DNA of 64,000 nucleotides from Pomacea canaliculata (Eukaryota > Mollusca > Gastropoda > Architaenioglossa > Ampullariidae), in assembly GCF_003073045.1 (NCBI RefSeq), contig NC_037601.1, forward strand, positions 22,232,150-22,296,149. Reading direction: 5' to 3'. This document shows, one piece after another, positions 12,118-23,934 of this stretch. The notes under the pieces are model-generated. The model saw nothing but the letters and a program-made list of their open reading frames with translations, ran no database searches and was not told the origin of the DNA. How positions within the stretch are numbered: the first letter of the stretch is position 1; every line of letters begins with the position of its first letter. The position numbers and the translations under genes were made by a program.

Positions 12118-15100
12118 TTGGTCTTGGCAGACAGACAGCAGTCCACCTGTACAGGTCCTTGGTCTGACCATCTCATAGAATAATACAACACTAAATAGAT
12201 GTTGAGAATGCTCCCTAAATAAATGCTGCTGTACGTCTCCCCCGCATTCTGGAACTTGAAGCAATGGAAAGGCTCAACCTTCGTGATCTTTTTAGGTCAA
12301 TGGTCAATATTAGGTCACTTGCTTCGTCCCAAGCAAGTCACCAGACTGTCTTTTCAAGACCAGTTGGGAAGAGGGGGGAGGGGTAGTGGTCAAATTTTCT
12401 ACCGATGACAGCTGTCGGGCTGTTCGCCGAGGTCCAGCAGAATTGGGTTCCGGTGCCTGAGGTCTGTCTGAGGGACTATGAGACAAGCAGCAGTCCACCA
12501 TTGGCCGCTAGATGCTGAAAGTCATTTTGGAAGCAGCCATATTGTATGGCGCGGCCGGCTCACCTTTCACCTTTGTCTCGATGGAGAATTACTTTTGGAC
12601 ACCTAGCTGCTTGTAAAGATCCCCTCAAGCAAAAAATGACAGTGGTGTTATGGTGGCCTAGGAGAGACACAAATCTTCGCCTTTCTCGTTAGCACGTCCA
12701 TGAAGACGAGACGAGAAGAGAGCTGAGCGGTCAGCTTCATCTAGAAAAACAACTTGGGCCTCAAAACAAAATACTTGTTTGTTCTGATTTATTTCTAGTT
12801 TCCTTTTTTTGTGCCTCCTTATACAGTTATAACCGTGAAAAAATAAGCTTTGTTCCTTGACATTTTAGTACTTCCTAGAATCAGATTAAGGTCAAACAAA
12901 TCCACGTGAGCATACACTCACACGCGCACACTTTACACAAATACTATATAATAAATAGTCATATATATGCGTATTTAATATAAATAAACATATAAACATA
13001 CATATATAGATGCACAGTTATTTTCATCCTTCAGTTCTCTCTCTCTTTCTTTTAATCCTGATTTCAGCCATACATTCATCACGTTAATTTTTCATACTTA
13101 GATAATATAATCACGTAATTACGATTCACAAAAGTGCATAGAAGAAACACATGTATTTCTGATATGCCAAATAGAAAATTATACACTGAAAAAGGTGATG
13201 CTTGGAAAGAAAGAAATAAAGTCTACTCACGAGAAATTAAATTGAAATGTGAGCTACTTGCAGGTCAAGTTCCACGCCGTGAGATTACACATCAGAGTCT
13301 GTTGACAACATGTTTGAGAATATATTTCCCGCACATTGTTTATTTAAGCTACACGACAGACATGTTGCGAAGATGCCAACACCCTTGACCCACGTCCACC
13401 AACGTCGTCGGATCTCATCAGCGACAAGAGGCGCAGGATACAAAAGCTGTTAATCCTGTTATGTCGGTCCTGTCGCAAACTTTTCATGCAGTCCTACAGA
13501 CCTTCAGGTGGCACCAGCACTCTCGCTGCAGTCTCGCAACCACTCTCGTGCCGTGAGATCGCACGCATGCGCAGTGTTGTCGCCGGTAGCAGCATCGCTG
13601 GCCTGATGGGGGCGACGTCTTTGGCAGCGCTGTTCTCATCGATCCCTCTTTCCCCAGTCGGGTGTTGTCCTCGCTCCCTTTCTAATCCCTTCTACGTCCA
13701 CCCCCACTGACTCACACTCAAACCGCCGCCCTCGATGACATTCGTCATTCATCGTGGTTCATGGCGAAACTGCTTTTAGGGCTGAAGATGACGAAGGCAC
13801 CCAAAGTTTTATCGGAGGACGAGGGATGGGGAATCTGAAGCCGAAAACAACTACAGCATCCAGACGCTTTCAGAGAGTTTCTTTTGAAAGCAGGCGTTAA
13901 CGGAATGCGATCAGCTAACACAGATGTTTAAGGACCGTCCTCACAGACTTTTCATTATTCATCAAGACACATTTGATCTCTTGTGATTTCAAAAAAGGTT
14001 TCCAATAACAGCCATCCATTTCTAAGAAATTGCCTAAAGAAATAACACTCTTAAAGAAGTAGCTGAAGCCACTCACAGGACAGAGAATAAAAGGATAGGC
14101 TGAAGTCATGCTCTCAATTTAGAAGTAGCTGAGACATATTTCCGAAATTAAGGCATTTTCCTGAGGCAAAATTTTGAAAATGTAACATCTAGACACGAGA
14201 TAAATCATTATAAATAAATTCAATTTGGATAAAAAAAAAATGAATGGAAAGAAGCCAACGTAGTGACTGAGACAAAAATTATTGTGAATCCATGATACAT
14301 CTGGAACATGCGGTTCACAACTGGAAAAATTCCTAATGATTTATACAAGCCACAGTATAAGTGCGAGTTGTGTTGTCTTGAGAACAAATTGAAAGAACAT
14401 TCATTGAGGCAGCAGTTGTTTGCTAGAAATAGTCACTGATTTAGTGGCTGTATGTTTAATTCAACAGTTTGACTAAACATTGTGAATAATCTCCACTTTC
14501 ATAATCTATTATTAATGTTTTTTTCCGACTGCACGTTGGGTCTATTTAAACATTGTTGCTCTGTTTCTGGCTTCACGAGAAGGTCTATCTGATCTCTACC
14601 TACCAGTGTAACTGTAAAGCAGCATGGAAAATTCTAGAAACTTGAAATGAATGCACATTAATTATGCAACAGGTCGTGAGAACAATTATAACTTAGTCAG
14701 GTCTGAAGAAAGAAGAAACACATTTGTTCCCACAAGACAGCCAAGCGTGGGTTGATGTCAGTGTTCACTAATGTCTGGTGTACTCTCTTTTCTTCTTTCT
14801 ATTTTGCTCTCTCCATCCTGACTCTATGTTCGTATTAGAATATATTAGTTTCATAGACAGCTACCAGAGAAGGCACAAAAATGTCTGATGAAGTTGCTGA
14901 TGTCAGCTCCATGCACCCTTCTCTCCATGTCTGTCCTTCCATCTGTCTGCGTGTGCAGTGGGCATGACAAGATGCGGTCTGGGTTCAGAAGCCAGATGAC
15001 GCTGGGTTATCTGAATCATGAACAAGAAAAAGGGATTTTTTTCAACAACAAAAAATTGAGGGGAGGGAGGGCGTCCTTTTTTTAAAAAAAATTTTCGCAC

Positions 15101-18100
15101 TTTTCTTTTATTTCGGCTAGAGCTCATTTTTGTTTGTGCTCTTTTTACTCCACAAACCTCTGCTGTCTTGCCTTGTCATCTGAAGCAGCCCAGCTAGAAC
15201 TTAGTCATTGTTTACCACCAAACTCAAATTACCATTTCATGCCAGCAATTACTGTTATTACATTTTTTAAGTTGATTTGTTTTCTTTTTGAGCTCTGTCC
15301 AGAAACATTACCCACCCACTTTTTTTTTTTTTTGGTCGATCTCAACTTTTGCATTAAAAGCTCCATTCGCCATATACAGAGGAACTTTGACATTACATGG
15401 GACGATAGATGATCGATGCAGCGGCGAAAGTTCTTCTTGCCACAACATCCCACTTGACCTGTGTCGTGTAGACCGTTTTATGGTGAGTTCTTAAAAGAAG
15501 ACATCGGCGATCATCAACTGAGACTTCACAAAGATGACAGGCCGACCGCTGCCTGCTTGTGGTTACTGCCTTCCTAGTGATGTCTGAACCGCTTTTACAG
15601 TGCAATCGCTCTTTTACAGCAACATCATTGTCACACACCATGGTATGACTCCATAACGAAGAAATGTATTACAGAGCCATTTTGTAAGATATCGAGGACA
15701 CGCTATATTTATGCTTCCTTTTGCTGAGGGTGTTCATTGTCATTAGAGTCAGGCGTAAATAGCAAAATAAGAGTTTGGCAAATGACATAATATTGTTTCC
15801 AGTGGTTTTGCTGGTTCATTGATACAAATACAATGTGGGCGGAGAGAGACCCTGATACGAAGATACAGGACGTGCCAAGTCTCATTAGTACTTACATTAC
15901 TACTGGAGGTCCACATCTTCCGCTTCCAGATGGCATTAAGCAGTCCTCACATAGCAGGACAGTGGATACATCCCGCTTCATTTATCATAGGTGCTGAGCA
16001 TGTCAGAACCAGGGCTGCCTTTAAATATCACCATTAATCGTCTGAAGGACTTGAGGCAGAAAGTCTGCGAACTGTGCCATGTTGTTCTAGTTTCTGCACT
16101 TTTATTCTCTCGCTGCTGCTCCAACGTCCGAGACTACTCCACCACGTGATCATAATACTGGATATGATGGTTCCTTAATGAGCCACTCGTGTTCGTTCTT
16201 AAGTGCTAGTTCGGCGGTCAAGCTCACTTACCTTTTTGGTGATGCTTTGGTGTGCCTTCCTTATAGTATGGAGAGGTTTTCGACAAGCGATGACTACCCC
16301 TGAGCTTAGTCTCAAGGAACTGATAATCTCGACTAATTTCTTACACTGTACACGCACGTGTAGAAAGTTAAAAGAGGTCGACATCTTAATCTCTCTAATA
16401 TTTCCAGTCATGCATGTTAATCTGGCAGGCACAATCGTCAGATATTTGTGTTGGTTGTGAGGAATATATCGTCCAACCCATCAAAGTCAACTATTTTGTC
16501 TGTTGACTAAAAGCTTTGTTATTTTGTTTTTAAAGTTTCTGTTAAATTTGAGCTCTGATACCGCTTCAGATCAAGTTTGTGTGAACCTGCAAACTTTCAA
16601 GCAACAGACTTCATACAGATCGTGATCAAGTTTGGGGGAAGACATAAAAATTATTTTCCTGTCGTTCTTTTAAATTGTGAACAAATCAATGAAATCTCAG
16701 GTCAACAGCAGCCTATAGTGTGTCACATTAATTGAATTAATTGAATGGTGAATGTTACAAGAGACACCGAGGACGATGTCAGGTCACGCCTGTCGCCAGA
16801 GAAGTGTGTAACGATGTGAACTCCAAGTTTACTAGAGAGTAATAGTCCCCAGCCCAGAGTCAAACCTGAGGTAAACCCCATCAAACAGTGTACATACACA
16901 AGGACAAAACACACCCGTTTGCCTGAGTTGATTAATAGAGGTGAAGTGAAACCACAGACAAACTGGCCAGCGATGCTCTTTGGGGATATCCATTGGTATT
17001 TGATCACTGATGATGTCTGGCATTAAAGGTCAAGATTTATACTGAAAACATTGTTGGATGAACTATAATGAATAATAAACATTTATTTTTATGTTGACCT
17101 TACAAAAATTAATGTTTTACTATAATGTAATCCCACTTGAATTACAAATTTACATGTACGATATCGATCACGTCGCCTCGATTAATTCCTTTGACTGTTA
17201 ACCATGGGCAACCTGCTTGTTACTGTCTTTCACTCCAATTGTCCACTCAGACAGTGCACTTGTAATGCATCGTCTACTAGAGGTCGGTGTCAATAATTAT
17301 TGCAACAAGAGCGGCCACCACAAGAACAAAAAAAGGAGACGAAAAATGTAGGTAGTAAGAATGTGGGGGTGTCAGTGCTGAGTTTGTCGGAAAATGCGGG
17401 TTGAAACCGATGGACTCGGCTTCATTCGCCATGATTCCTTATCTCCTTTATGAGCGTTCACTGCAAACAACATGAGACAGTCTAGGAACAACAGCCATGC
17501 AAATCTCCTTATATTTCTTGACAAAGAAAAGGTTAAAACGTGCACACAAACACACACAGCATAGAGAAATAGAGGCAGAGTAAGTTAAATATATGTATAT
17601 CTTATGTTCCGTAGAAGTTAAGTGTAACAGAAATGTGTATCGATATCGATTCGATTAGGTACCGTAGAAAGTTTTGTGTGTTTGGTGGTTTCTGGCAAAA
17701 CGATTCCTCAAGAGGCGTTGTAGCAGGTGCTGGTGAAGGAAGCAGTTATTGGACGGCAAGTGGCTGTGGCAGGTGTAGCTGAGATGGAATGTGAGGAGCG
17801 CCCCTGAACACAAAACTTGTATACTTCATTAAAGAACTAGTGGGGTGAATTTTGTAGAATTACTTGTCTAAGTACTGTAAGATCCTATTCACTCCAATAT
17901 GAGACCCTTCCGTTTTCGAGATCCTTCCTACAAACATTTCCATCCACAGAATGAGTCCAAAATCGTAAGGTCTCGGTTGTACACAGATGTGTCTAACACA
18001 ATGTCACAGCCTTGGCTAACAACCGTAGACGTATTGGTGTACAGTCGTGATGTCAGTGGGGTTGACCTTGAACAATGCATGGCGATGTTGGTCGGCGTAA

Positions 18101-18574
18101 ATCTGGCAAATAAAAGTAGATTTTGGGAAATAGTATCTTGCACTGAACTTTTCCCACGCTGTAGATAATTGTGTGCTTTAAGTGAAGGCTCCAACAGTCT
18201 AAAGACTGGTTATGTTCTAGACAACATTCTATGTTCTTACGCGTCCAAACCGGGTGCAGAAGTCTCGTACCCAAGATTTTGCACTTTATAAGCAACAGAT
18301 TTTAAACATTTTAGAAAATTGGTGAGTACTTTTCTCCTATTTTACAGACTCTGCCTGTCTTTATGAGTGTACCAGTCTCCATGTTTACATGTGTACGACT
18401 ATCCGTGTTTACATGTGCACGTTGGATTGGTAGGCATTTTGCATGTAGGCAAACTTCTCATTATCTGATCGAGCAACTGCCTTACGGCAGCTCAGACTGA
18501 GGGTTGAGAAACTAAGGGCGCGATTATTTCCCTCGATAGTTTCCCTTGGCATTTGCATTCTTTTTACACGAGAT

Positions 18575-18591
18575 GGGGGGGGGGGGGGGGG
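18575..18591. repeat. 17-base G homopolymer
   Basis: An uninterrupted run of 17 G. Length calls in such runs are unreliable in most sequencing data. Confidence 0.9.
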
Positions 18592-19829
18592 AAGCTGAAT
18601 CTTGCTCAAGGTGATGGTCTTCGAATTATAATTGCATTGTCTTGGGTCATCTGTCACTTTTCTTCAAACTCGTAATGCTGGAAAACCGTTACAAAACCAA
18701 TAAAATATGTAGGTCAACACTGAGTACCGTAACAGTACCAGACGTGCCAATGTGACATCATATGCTGCTGCAGGGAAACTAGGTGTAAAATCTTTTTTTT
18801 TTCTTTCATTGATATTCGTGCTTGGGAGGGGGTGGGTTTCACTACCGTTGGAAGGGTCCCAAGGATTGTAACTCTTCTCTAAGTTGGGGCGGGGACGGGA
18901 GAGAATTAGCAGACGAAATATTTACGCAGCAACTTGCAAGCATTTGTCGTAGCTGATTTCTTTAGGCACTTGTAAATAAACAAACAAGAAAATATGTAGA
19001 TTATGAACATGTTGGTATAGTTAGCAGAAAACATATGTGGTTATAGTAGAAAATACTTTGCTGCTCCAGAGTGCGATGACTGAAGTTTGCACAAGCTTTT
19101 TATTATTTAAAAAAATTGCAAGCACAGCTGCTCAATAAATAAAATCACACAGTAACAAGTCAACACAGAACTTTTGAAAAAGAGTGCTAAAACTACGCAT
19201 GGACACGCAAAATGCCCAGTCATGGACGTGTATTTATGGACCGATGTCTGTATGCCAAAACTCACTCTTGCGAAGCGATCCGCGGTCAGTCTCGCGAGAC
19301 AGAAGCCGGTCTTACTTCGGAAGACAAGCGCGAACTTTTGATATCGACAGTATAATTACCGTAAGTGTATTGCTTGTTTGCACTATTAACCAAACTTGTA
19401 TCTATTTAGAACACAAAAGTATTTGCTTCACTAGTCTGAAATCCTTCGTATGAAATAATAAATAATACGAATCGCACATAAACTTGGAGATCTAGAATCA
19501 TGAAGTGTTCGCATATATGCTTCACCTCGGTCTCTCGCTTTAATACAAAATCCGGTATTTTGTGCTTTCAGGATGATGATTGCTTGCTACATATGCAAGA
19601 TAATACGTGGTAGTATTGTTACCAAATCGGCAATGACAGTCAAGGTAAATATCATTGTAGCGGGAGCACTGTTTAGGTTAGCAGGTACTTCTGACAGTGC
19701 TTGGTCCCTCCACCCCACATCCCCTTCCACCTCACGCGTTGTCGCGAGAGCGACGCGCAGCAACTGCGTGTGACGTGGCACCCAAGCAGCCCTGTACAAA
19801 AAGCGGGCAAAGAGCAGCGCCCGAGAACT

Positions 19830-20082
19830 TAGCGGCCTGGTGGCGCAACGGTTAGCGCCTGTCACCAATACAGTGAAAGTTGGCTGCCCAGAGTTCATTT
19901 CTCGTCTCGGGCACGCTGTTTTTTCTCTGCATGTGGCATCTGTTTACAGGGCTGGCTGCCTTGCCGTGATATAGCCATATATATAGCACGGCGTAAAACA
20001 CCAATTTCCCGCCCCCTCCCATAGTGCGAAATCGCCGCAAGGTGGAAGCACTTTCCTACTAAAAAAAACAACAACAAAACAA
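19830..20082 (+). repeat. tRNA-derived SINE, full-length, with 15-bp target duplication
   Basis: CAGCGCCCGAGAACT stands at 19815-19829 and again at 20083-20097, bounding a 253-bp body. This is a perfect 15-bp target-site duplication and shows LINE-type retroposition. The head has the pol III A-box form TGGCGCAACGG, and the B-box position (GAGTTCATTTC) has decayed. The middle carries CTGTTTACAGGGCTGGCTGCC and GCGTAAAACACCAATTTCCC. The tail is A-rich (AAAAAAAACAACAACAAAAC). It is the longest copy of the family in the window. Others lie at 25040-25235, 42045-42198 (minus) and 48868-48945 (minus). Confidence 0.9.
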
Positions 20083-20097
20083 CAGCGCCCGAGAACT

Positions 20098-23000
20098 GGT
20101 CCTGCTGGGTATGGCAGTGAGAAATTTTGAGACTGAGATAGCGAGAAGTACCAAGGCGCTGCGAAGCCTCTGGTCCGCTGGAAATAGCTGCTCGTGGCAC
20201 TCAGCCTCCATTCCCCACCCCACGGAGTTAGGTGTTAGGTTCTGGCTAGATAGGTTAGAATAAGTTCGGTAGTTGTTTTGTATATCATGTAAATAAATTT
20301 ATGTCTTCGAATCCTAAGTATTTGTGTAAGCGTGTCAGTGCCAACGAGTGCTAATGTGTCGTACGTATGTCTCCGCGGTGTGAACACGAGTGAGGTTTGT
20401 GTATTGTCCATGTAGTAGTCGTGACACAGCAGCAGAGAAAAGAACACACGAGAAGGTCTGGTAGTGTGAGGAAAGTAAAGCAGGGTCTTTTGTGGACTCC
20501 AAGGTCGGCTGAGTTCGGGTGCGTGTAATGGATAGGTTAAAAAAAAAAAAGAACACAACGCGAGGTAAAGGACTAGACGACCAACTAAAGAGAGCTAGGA
20601 TTTTCATAGAGTGGAAAATTCTCCTTGGGAACTTCCGTCTTCTCTGGAACAACAAAGATGAGCGGACCGATCGATTTGGGCATTTGGCGCTAAGGTAAGC
20701 TGTGGCATAGGGTGTTAGCGAAGGGTCGGTCAGTCCGGTTACAATCATCACGGGCGTGTATAGAATATTAGTTCGTGATATCGCACTTTTGAGTTAATAA
20801 TGCGTGCAATATTTTATCATTGGACACAGTCCAGGATTAACTTTTAAGCACATAGACATTGTACTCAAGTCCTGCAGTCAGTCATGTTTAATAAATAATT
20901 GTCGATGACAAATTTATGTACATATATTCTGGACATCAATGATCACAAATTGAAAATGTGAGTTTATGGCTTTAAGCTCGGGGAAATATAATTATTAATT
21001 AAATGGTATAATTATATATATATATCCAACATTCGAAATAAATTGAAAAAAGAAAATAATTTAGTTGTCACCTCTTTAGAAGTAACGTGCTTTTCATTCA
21101 ATAAAGGTGTTTGATCGATAGATAATATGCTTGATCAGAAAGTAATTCTTGAAAAAATCACTAAAATATTCAACCTGTTTATCACATTCCAGACAAATTT
21201 ACAAATCAGTGAGGTTAGCCAGTCCTGGGCAAATGACAAGTGCTTGACACCAGATGACAACTTTCTTTAATCAAGTTTACAGTGAGTGGCAAACATGGAT
21301 TCTGACATATATATAATTATGCATACATTCATAACATCATAAGTCAATTCATCTACAGTATATAGAGTGATAGCATTTACACCTACACACTACTGGCAGA
21401 TGTTGAAAAAGGAGAATCAGTCTGTTCACATTATCAGCAAATTATGGTGACACACAAATGCAGGAATGGTGTACACACTGTGTAATAGATACACATTGGA
21501 TGAAGAAAATTATACATTAAAGACAAATGCAAGAGATATGTATACCACTGCAATATATGTATATGGGGCAAATTATATAAGATGGTGACTCAAATTCTAT
21601 AGATATGTACTACCATGCAATATACACGAGCAAAACAAATTATACATGCTAGTAACAAATGTAAGAATAAAAATTAGCATTAACATACAAGAGTCATCCT
21701 TCTGTAGGGTCTGAGTATGCTATGGGATTCACTACACTAGCATTATTATAGGTTATCGTAGCATTGAATGATTTCATTTATATATATACTTTCAGAGGAT
21801 GAAATTCTTGCAAAAAAAAAGTTTCTGGAAGACTGCCTTGTGCTGAGCAAGGTGTTTGTTTGCACTTCAAGAGAAAAGGCATGGAGTTTATATCATGCTG
21901 CCTACATAAAGAATATGAGCCCTATGGTGGATTTCACAAAATCTATATCTACTGCTGCATGGCATTGTCGGAAAATGTTTGAAAAGTTAATTGTTCTATT
22001 ATCCAGTGAACGCAGAGCTAACTCAGGCATGCCAGCCATCAACATTCGATGATAAAGTGAAAGATATATCTCATATAGGAGGAAGCATTGTAAAGAAAAT
22101 AAAAAGATTGTGCAAAGGGGAATAACAACGTTTGGGTGCCCTATGCAGTTCTTCATACAGGTATTCGTAGTTTAACCCATCTGTATAAAGTCCTTTTATG
22201 TCCCGGGGTCCTCATTTTTTCAAAGTAAAGGATTTGTTGCTTTAGATTTAAAAATGTATGAGCTGATAAATACTGACAAAATCCCACAAAAAACAAATCA
22301 GCGTAAGAAACATCATAAATCATCTCTGTGTTGGCGAAGGAGTGTGAACTGAAAGCACTGATGTTGATATAGGCCTATTGATATATTGATATACAATGAG
22401 TTTTTGAAAACAATAAGAATATTTAATCAATACACCTCTCAAGTAATTTCATGAATTAATGACGCGATTATTAATAACTAAATTTGTTTTTTATGGGCAT
22501 ATCTTTGACTGTGTGAAAATTGTCGCCTTATAGTCGTGAACTAAAACATGAACATGAATAATTCAAGCAAATGCTAAATCGTAACCGATTGGAAGGTATG
22601 GTGTTTTAAATCACACCATATACTGCTTATAACATGTATGCTACAAAAGTTTTCAAACTCTTTCGAGAAGGAAAACAACTTGAGGCCAATGTTGTGATGC
22701 CGATGTCCTGGCGACAGTGTACTTCCCCCTCCCACCCGCCCTCTTATTTTGTAACACGTGTGTAGTAATCAGCGGATCAGTATTTTTTTTTTTTTTTTTA
22801 GCATTTACATGTTCCCTTTCGAGTTTAAAAGATTTTAATTTCAAAGTTTTATTTTTGAGTTACCATTGCAGTAAATGTAAACATTTTTTTAATCCTTTTA
22901 ATCTTTGGTTATTTTATCTTAAGTTGTAAATCCGTCTTCTTTGTTTTAACTAAATATTTTATTATTTTGTGTTACTTTGTTTTATTGCAACTGTTTGCCT

Positions 23001-23099
23001 CTCCGTTTTCGCCTCTTTTCCCTGGGATGTGGGAAGCGCATCGGAAATACCCATGTGTAGCGAGCAGCACTGGGATCTGGCACTGTTGCACACACAAAG
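20098..23099. other. Non-coding stretch with no recognised gene
   Basis: A+T-rich DNA with short AT and TATA microsatellites (for example near 21013-21025 and 21309-21317). A 94-codon open frame at 21768-22052 follows a plausible acceptor (TATACTTTCAG), but it has no recognisable domain and no partner exon that I could join, so I do not call it a gene. Confidence 0.55.
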
Positions 23100-23125
23100 T
23101 CTTTGTGTTGTCGTGGTAGTACAAG

Positions 23126-23415
23126 AAGCGCACTGGAGCCAGGGCCTTCAAAAATGCGGCACCTAAGCTGTGGAATGCTCTGCCATCGTCACTCTCCGCC
23201 ACCATCACCTCACCCACCACGTTTCGCAAAAGACTGAAGACCCATCTGTTTCTTTCAAACCAGTCTTAAACAACCACGAAACACTTCTGTCTATATTTTT
23301 TACTTTCCTGGTGTTTTATATATTTGTTCGCTTTACTTTTTCTTCTTTTGTTTTCTCTGCGCAATGAGCATTCTTCTGAATGGATACCTGCGCATTACAA
23401 ATCGACATCATCATA
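23126..23415 (+). mobile_element. 3' end of a non-LTR retrotransposon (LINE), type A
   Basis: The open frame ending at TAA 23267-23269 encodes APKLWNALPSSLS, then TFRKRLKTHLF. This is the typical end of the reverse-transcriptase protein of many LINEs: a P-x-LWN-x-LP motif followed by F-K/R-x-x-LKTHLF. The 3' untranslated tail runs to an ATCATCAT repeat near 23405-23415. The element is 5' truncated, as is usual for LINEs. It lies about 500 bp upstream of TCF25. Clade is not assigned. Confidence 0.75.
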
Positions 23416-23789
23416 GTACATGTATATAGTAACTGCTTGCTGATGTTTTTGTTTCAGTGTACAACTGTACAAGTACAGTGAATTCAAGTGGGGTGTCGGG
23501 TAAGTCCACACTGTCCGAGCATAAAATATCAACAAAATAATGATCATTATGATTGTAGCGTAAGCCCCGTAAGTGCGTGCCCTTCTTGTCCGATGATTGA
23601 GCGATTGCAGGCTGCCTGTACTCCACACGTTTTGATGACGTCACAGAAAAGAAAGAACTGTCAGAATATATAAAACTATTCTAAGAACTACTTATTTGCT
23701 CAGTAAATATTTTTCTAACTAATCAACAATGGTATCATAGACTTGTTTTTATTCCGTGCTGTGCATGAACTCAACCGCAGCTGAAAAGT

Positions 23790-23802
23790 TCACTTCCGGT
23801 TG
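23790..23802 (+). promoter_or_regulatory. ETS/GABP-type site in the presumed TCF25 promoter
   Basis: CACTTCCGGTTG lies about 135 bp upstream of the TCF25 start codon. CTTCCGG is the core bound by ETS factors and is common in housekeeping promoters. The same 12-mer occurs upstream of CCDC113 at 59796-59807. Function is inferred from motif and position. Confidence 0.5.
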
Positions 23803-23934
23803 TGTAAGATCGCCGTTTCAACCCTAGCGTTGAGAATTGTGAAGTCTACACAGTACTGTCGTCTCAACTAAAGTAGCATTTTTGAGAAGCTGTAGGTCAT
23901 TTAGACCTAACCAGAAAGTGGAACCTTCTTGAAA

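Larger units (their letters stand above)
11171..19814. other. Non-coding stretch with no recognised gene
   Basis: No exon chain or domain was recognised on either strand. Contents are a short tandem duplication at 11955-12060, one copy of a dispersed ~52-bp repeat at 12064-12117, A+T-rich sequence around 12.9-14.6 kb, and a 17-base G run at 18575-18591. The longest open frames (around 100 codons) have no features of a protein family. Confidence 0.6.

Noticed and set aside
20335..20751. 138-codon minus-strand open frame
   Set aside because: No domain or start context; overlaps no conserved block.
21768..22052. 94-codon open frame after a good acceptor-like TATACTTTCAG
   Set aside because: No domain, no partner exon in phase, and the region is A+T-rich; likely chance.
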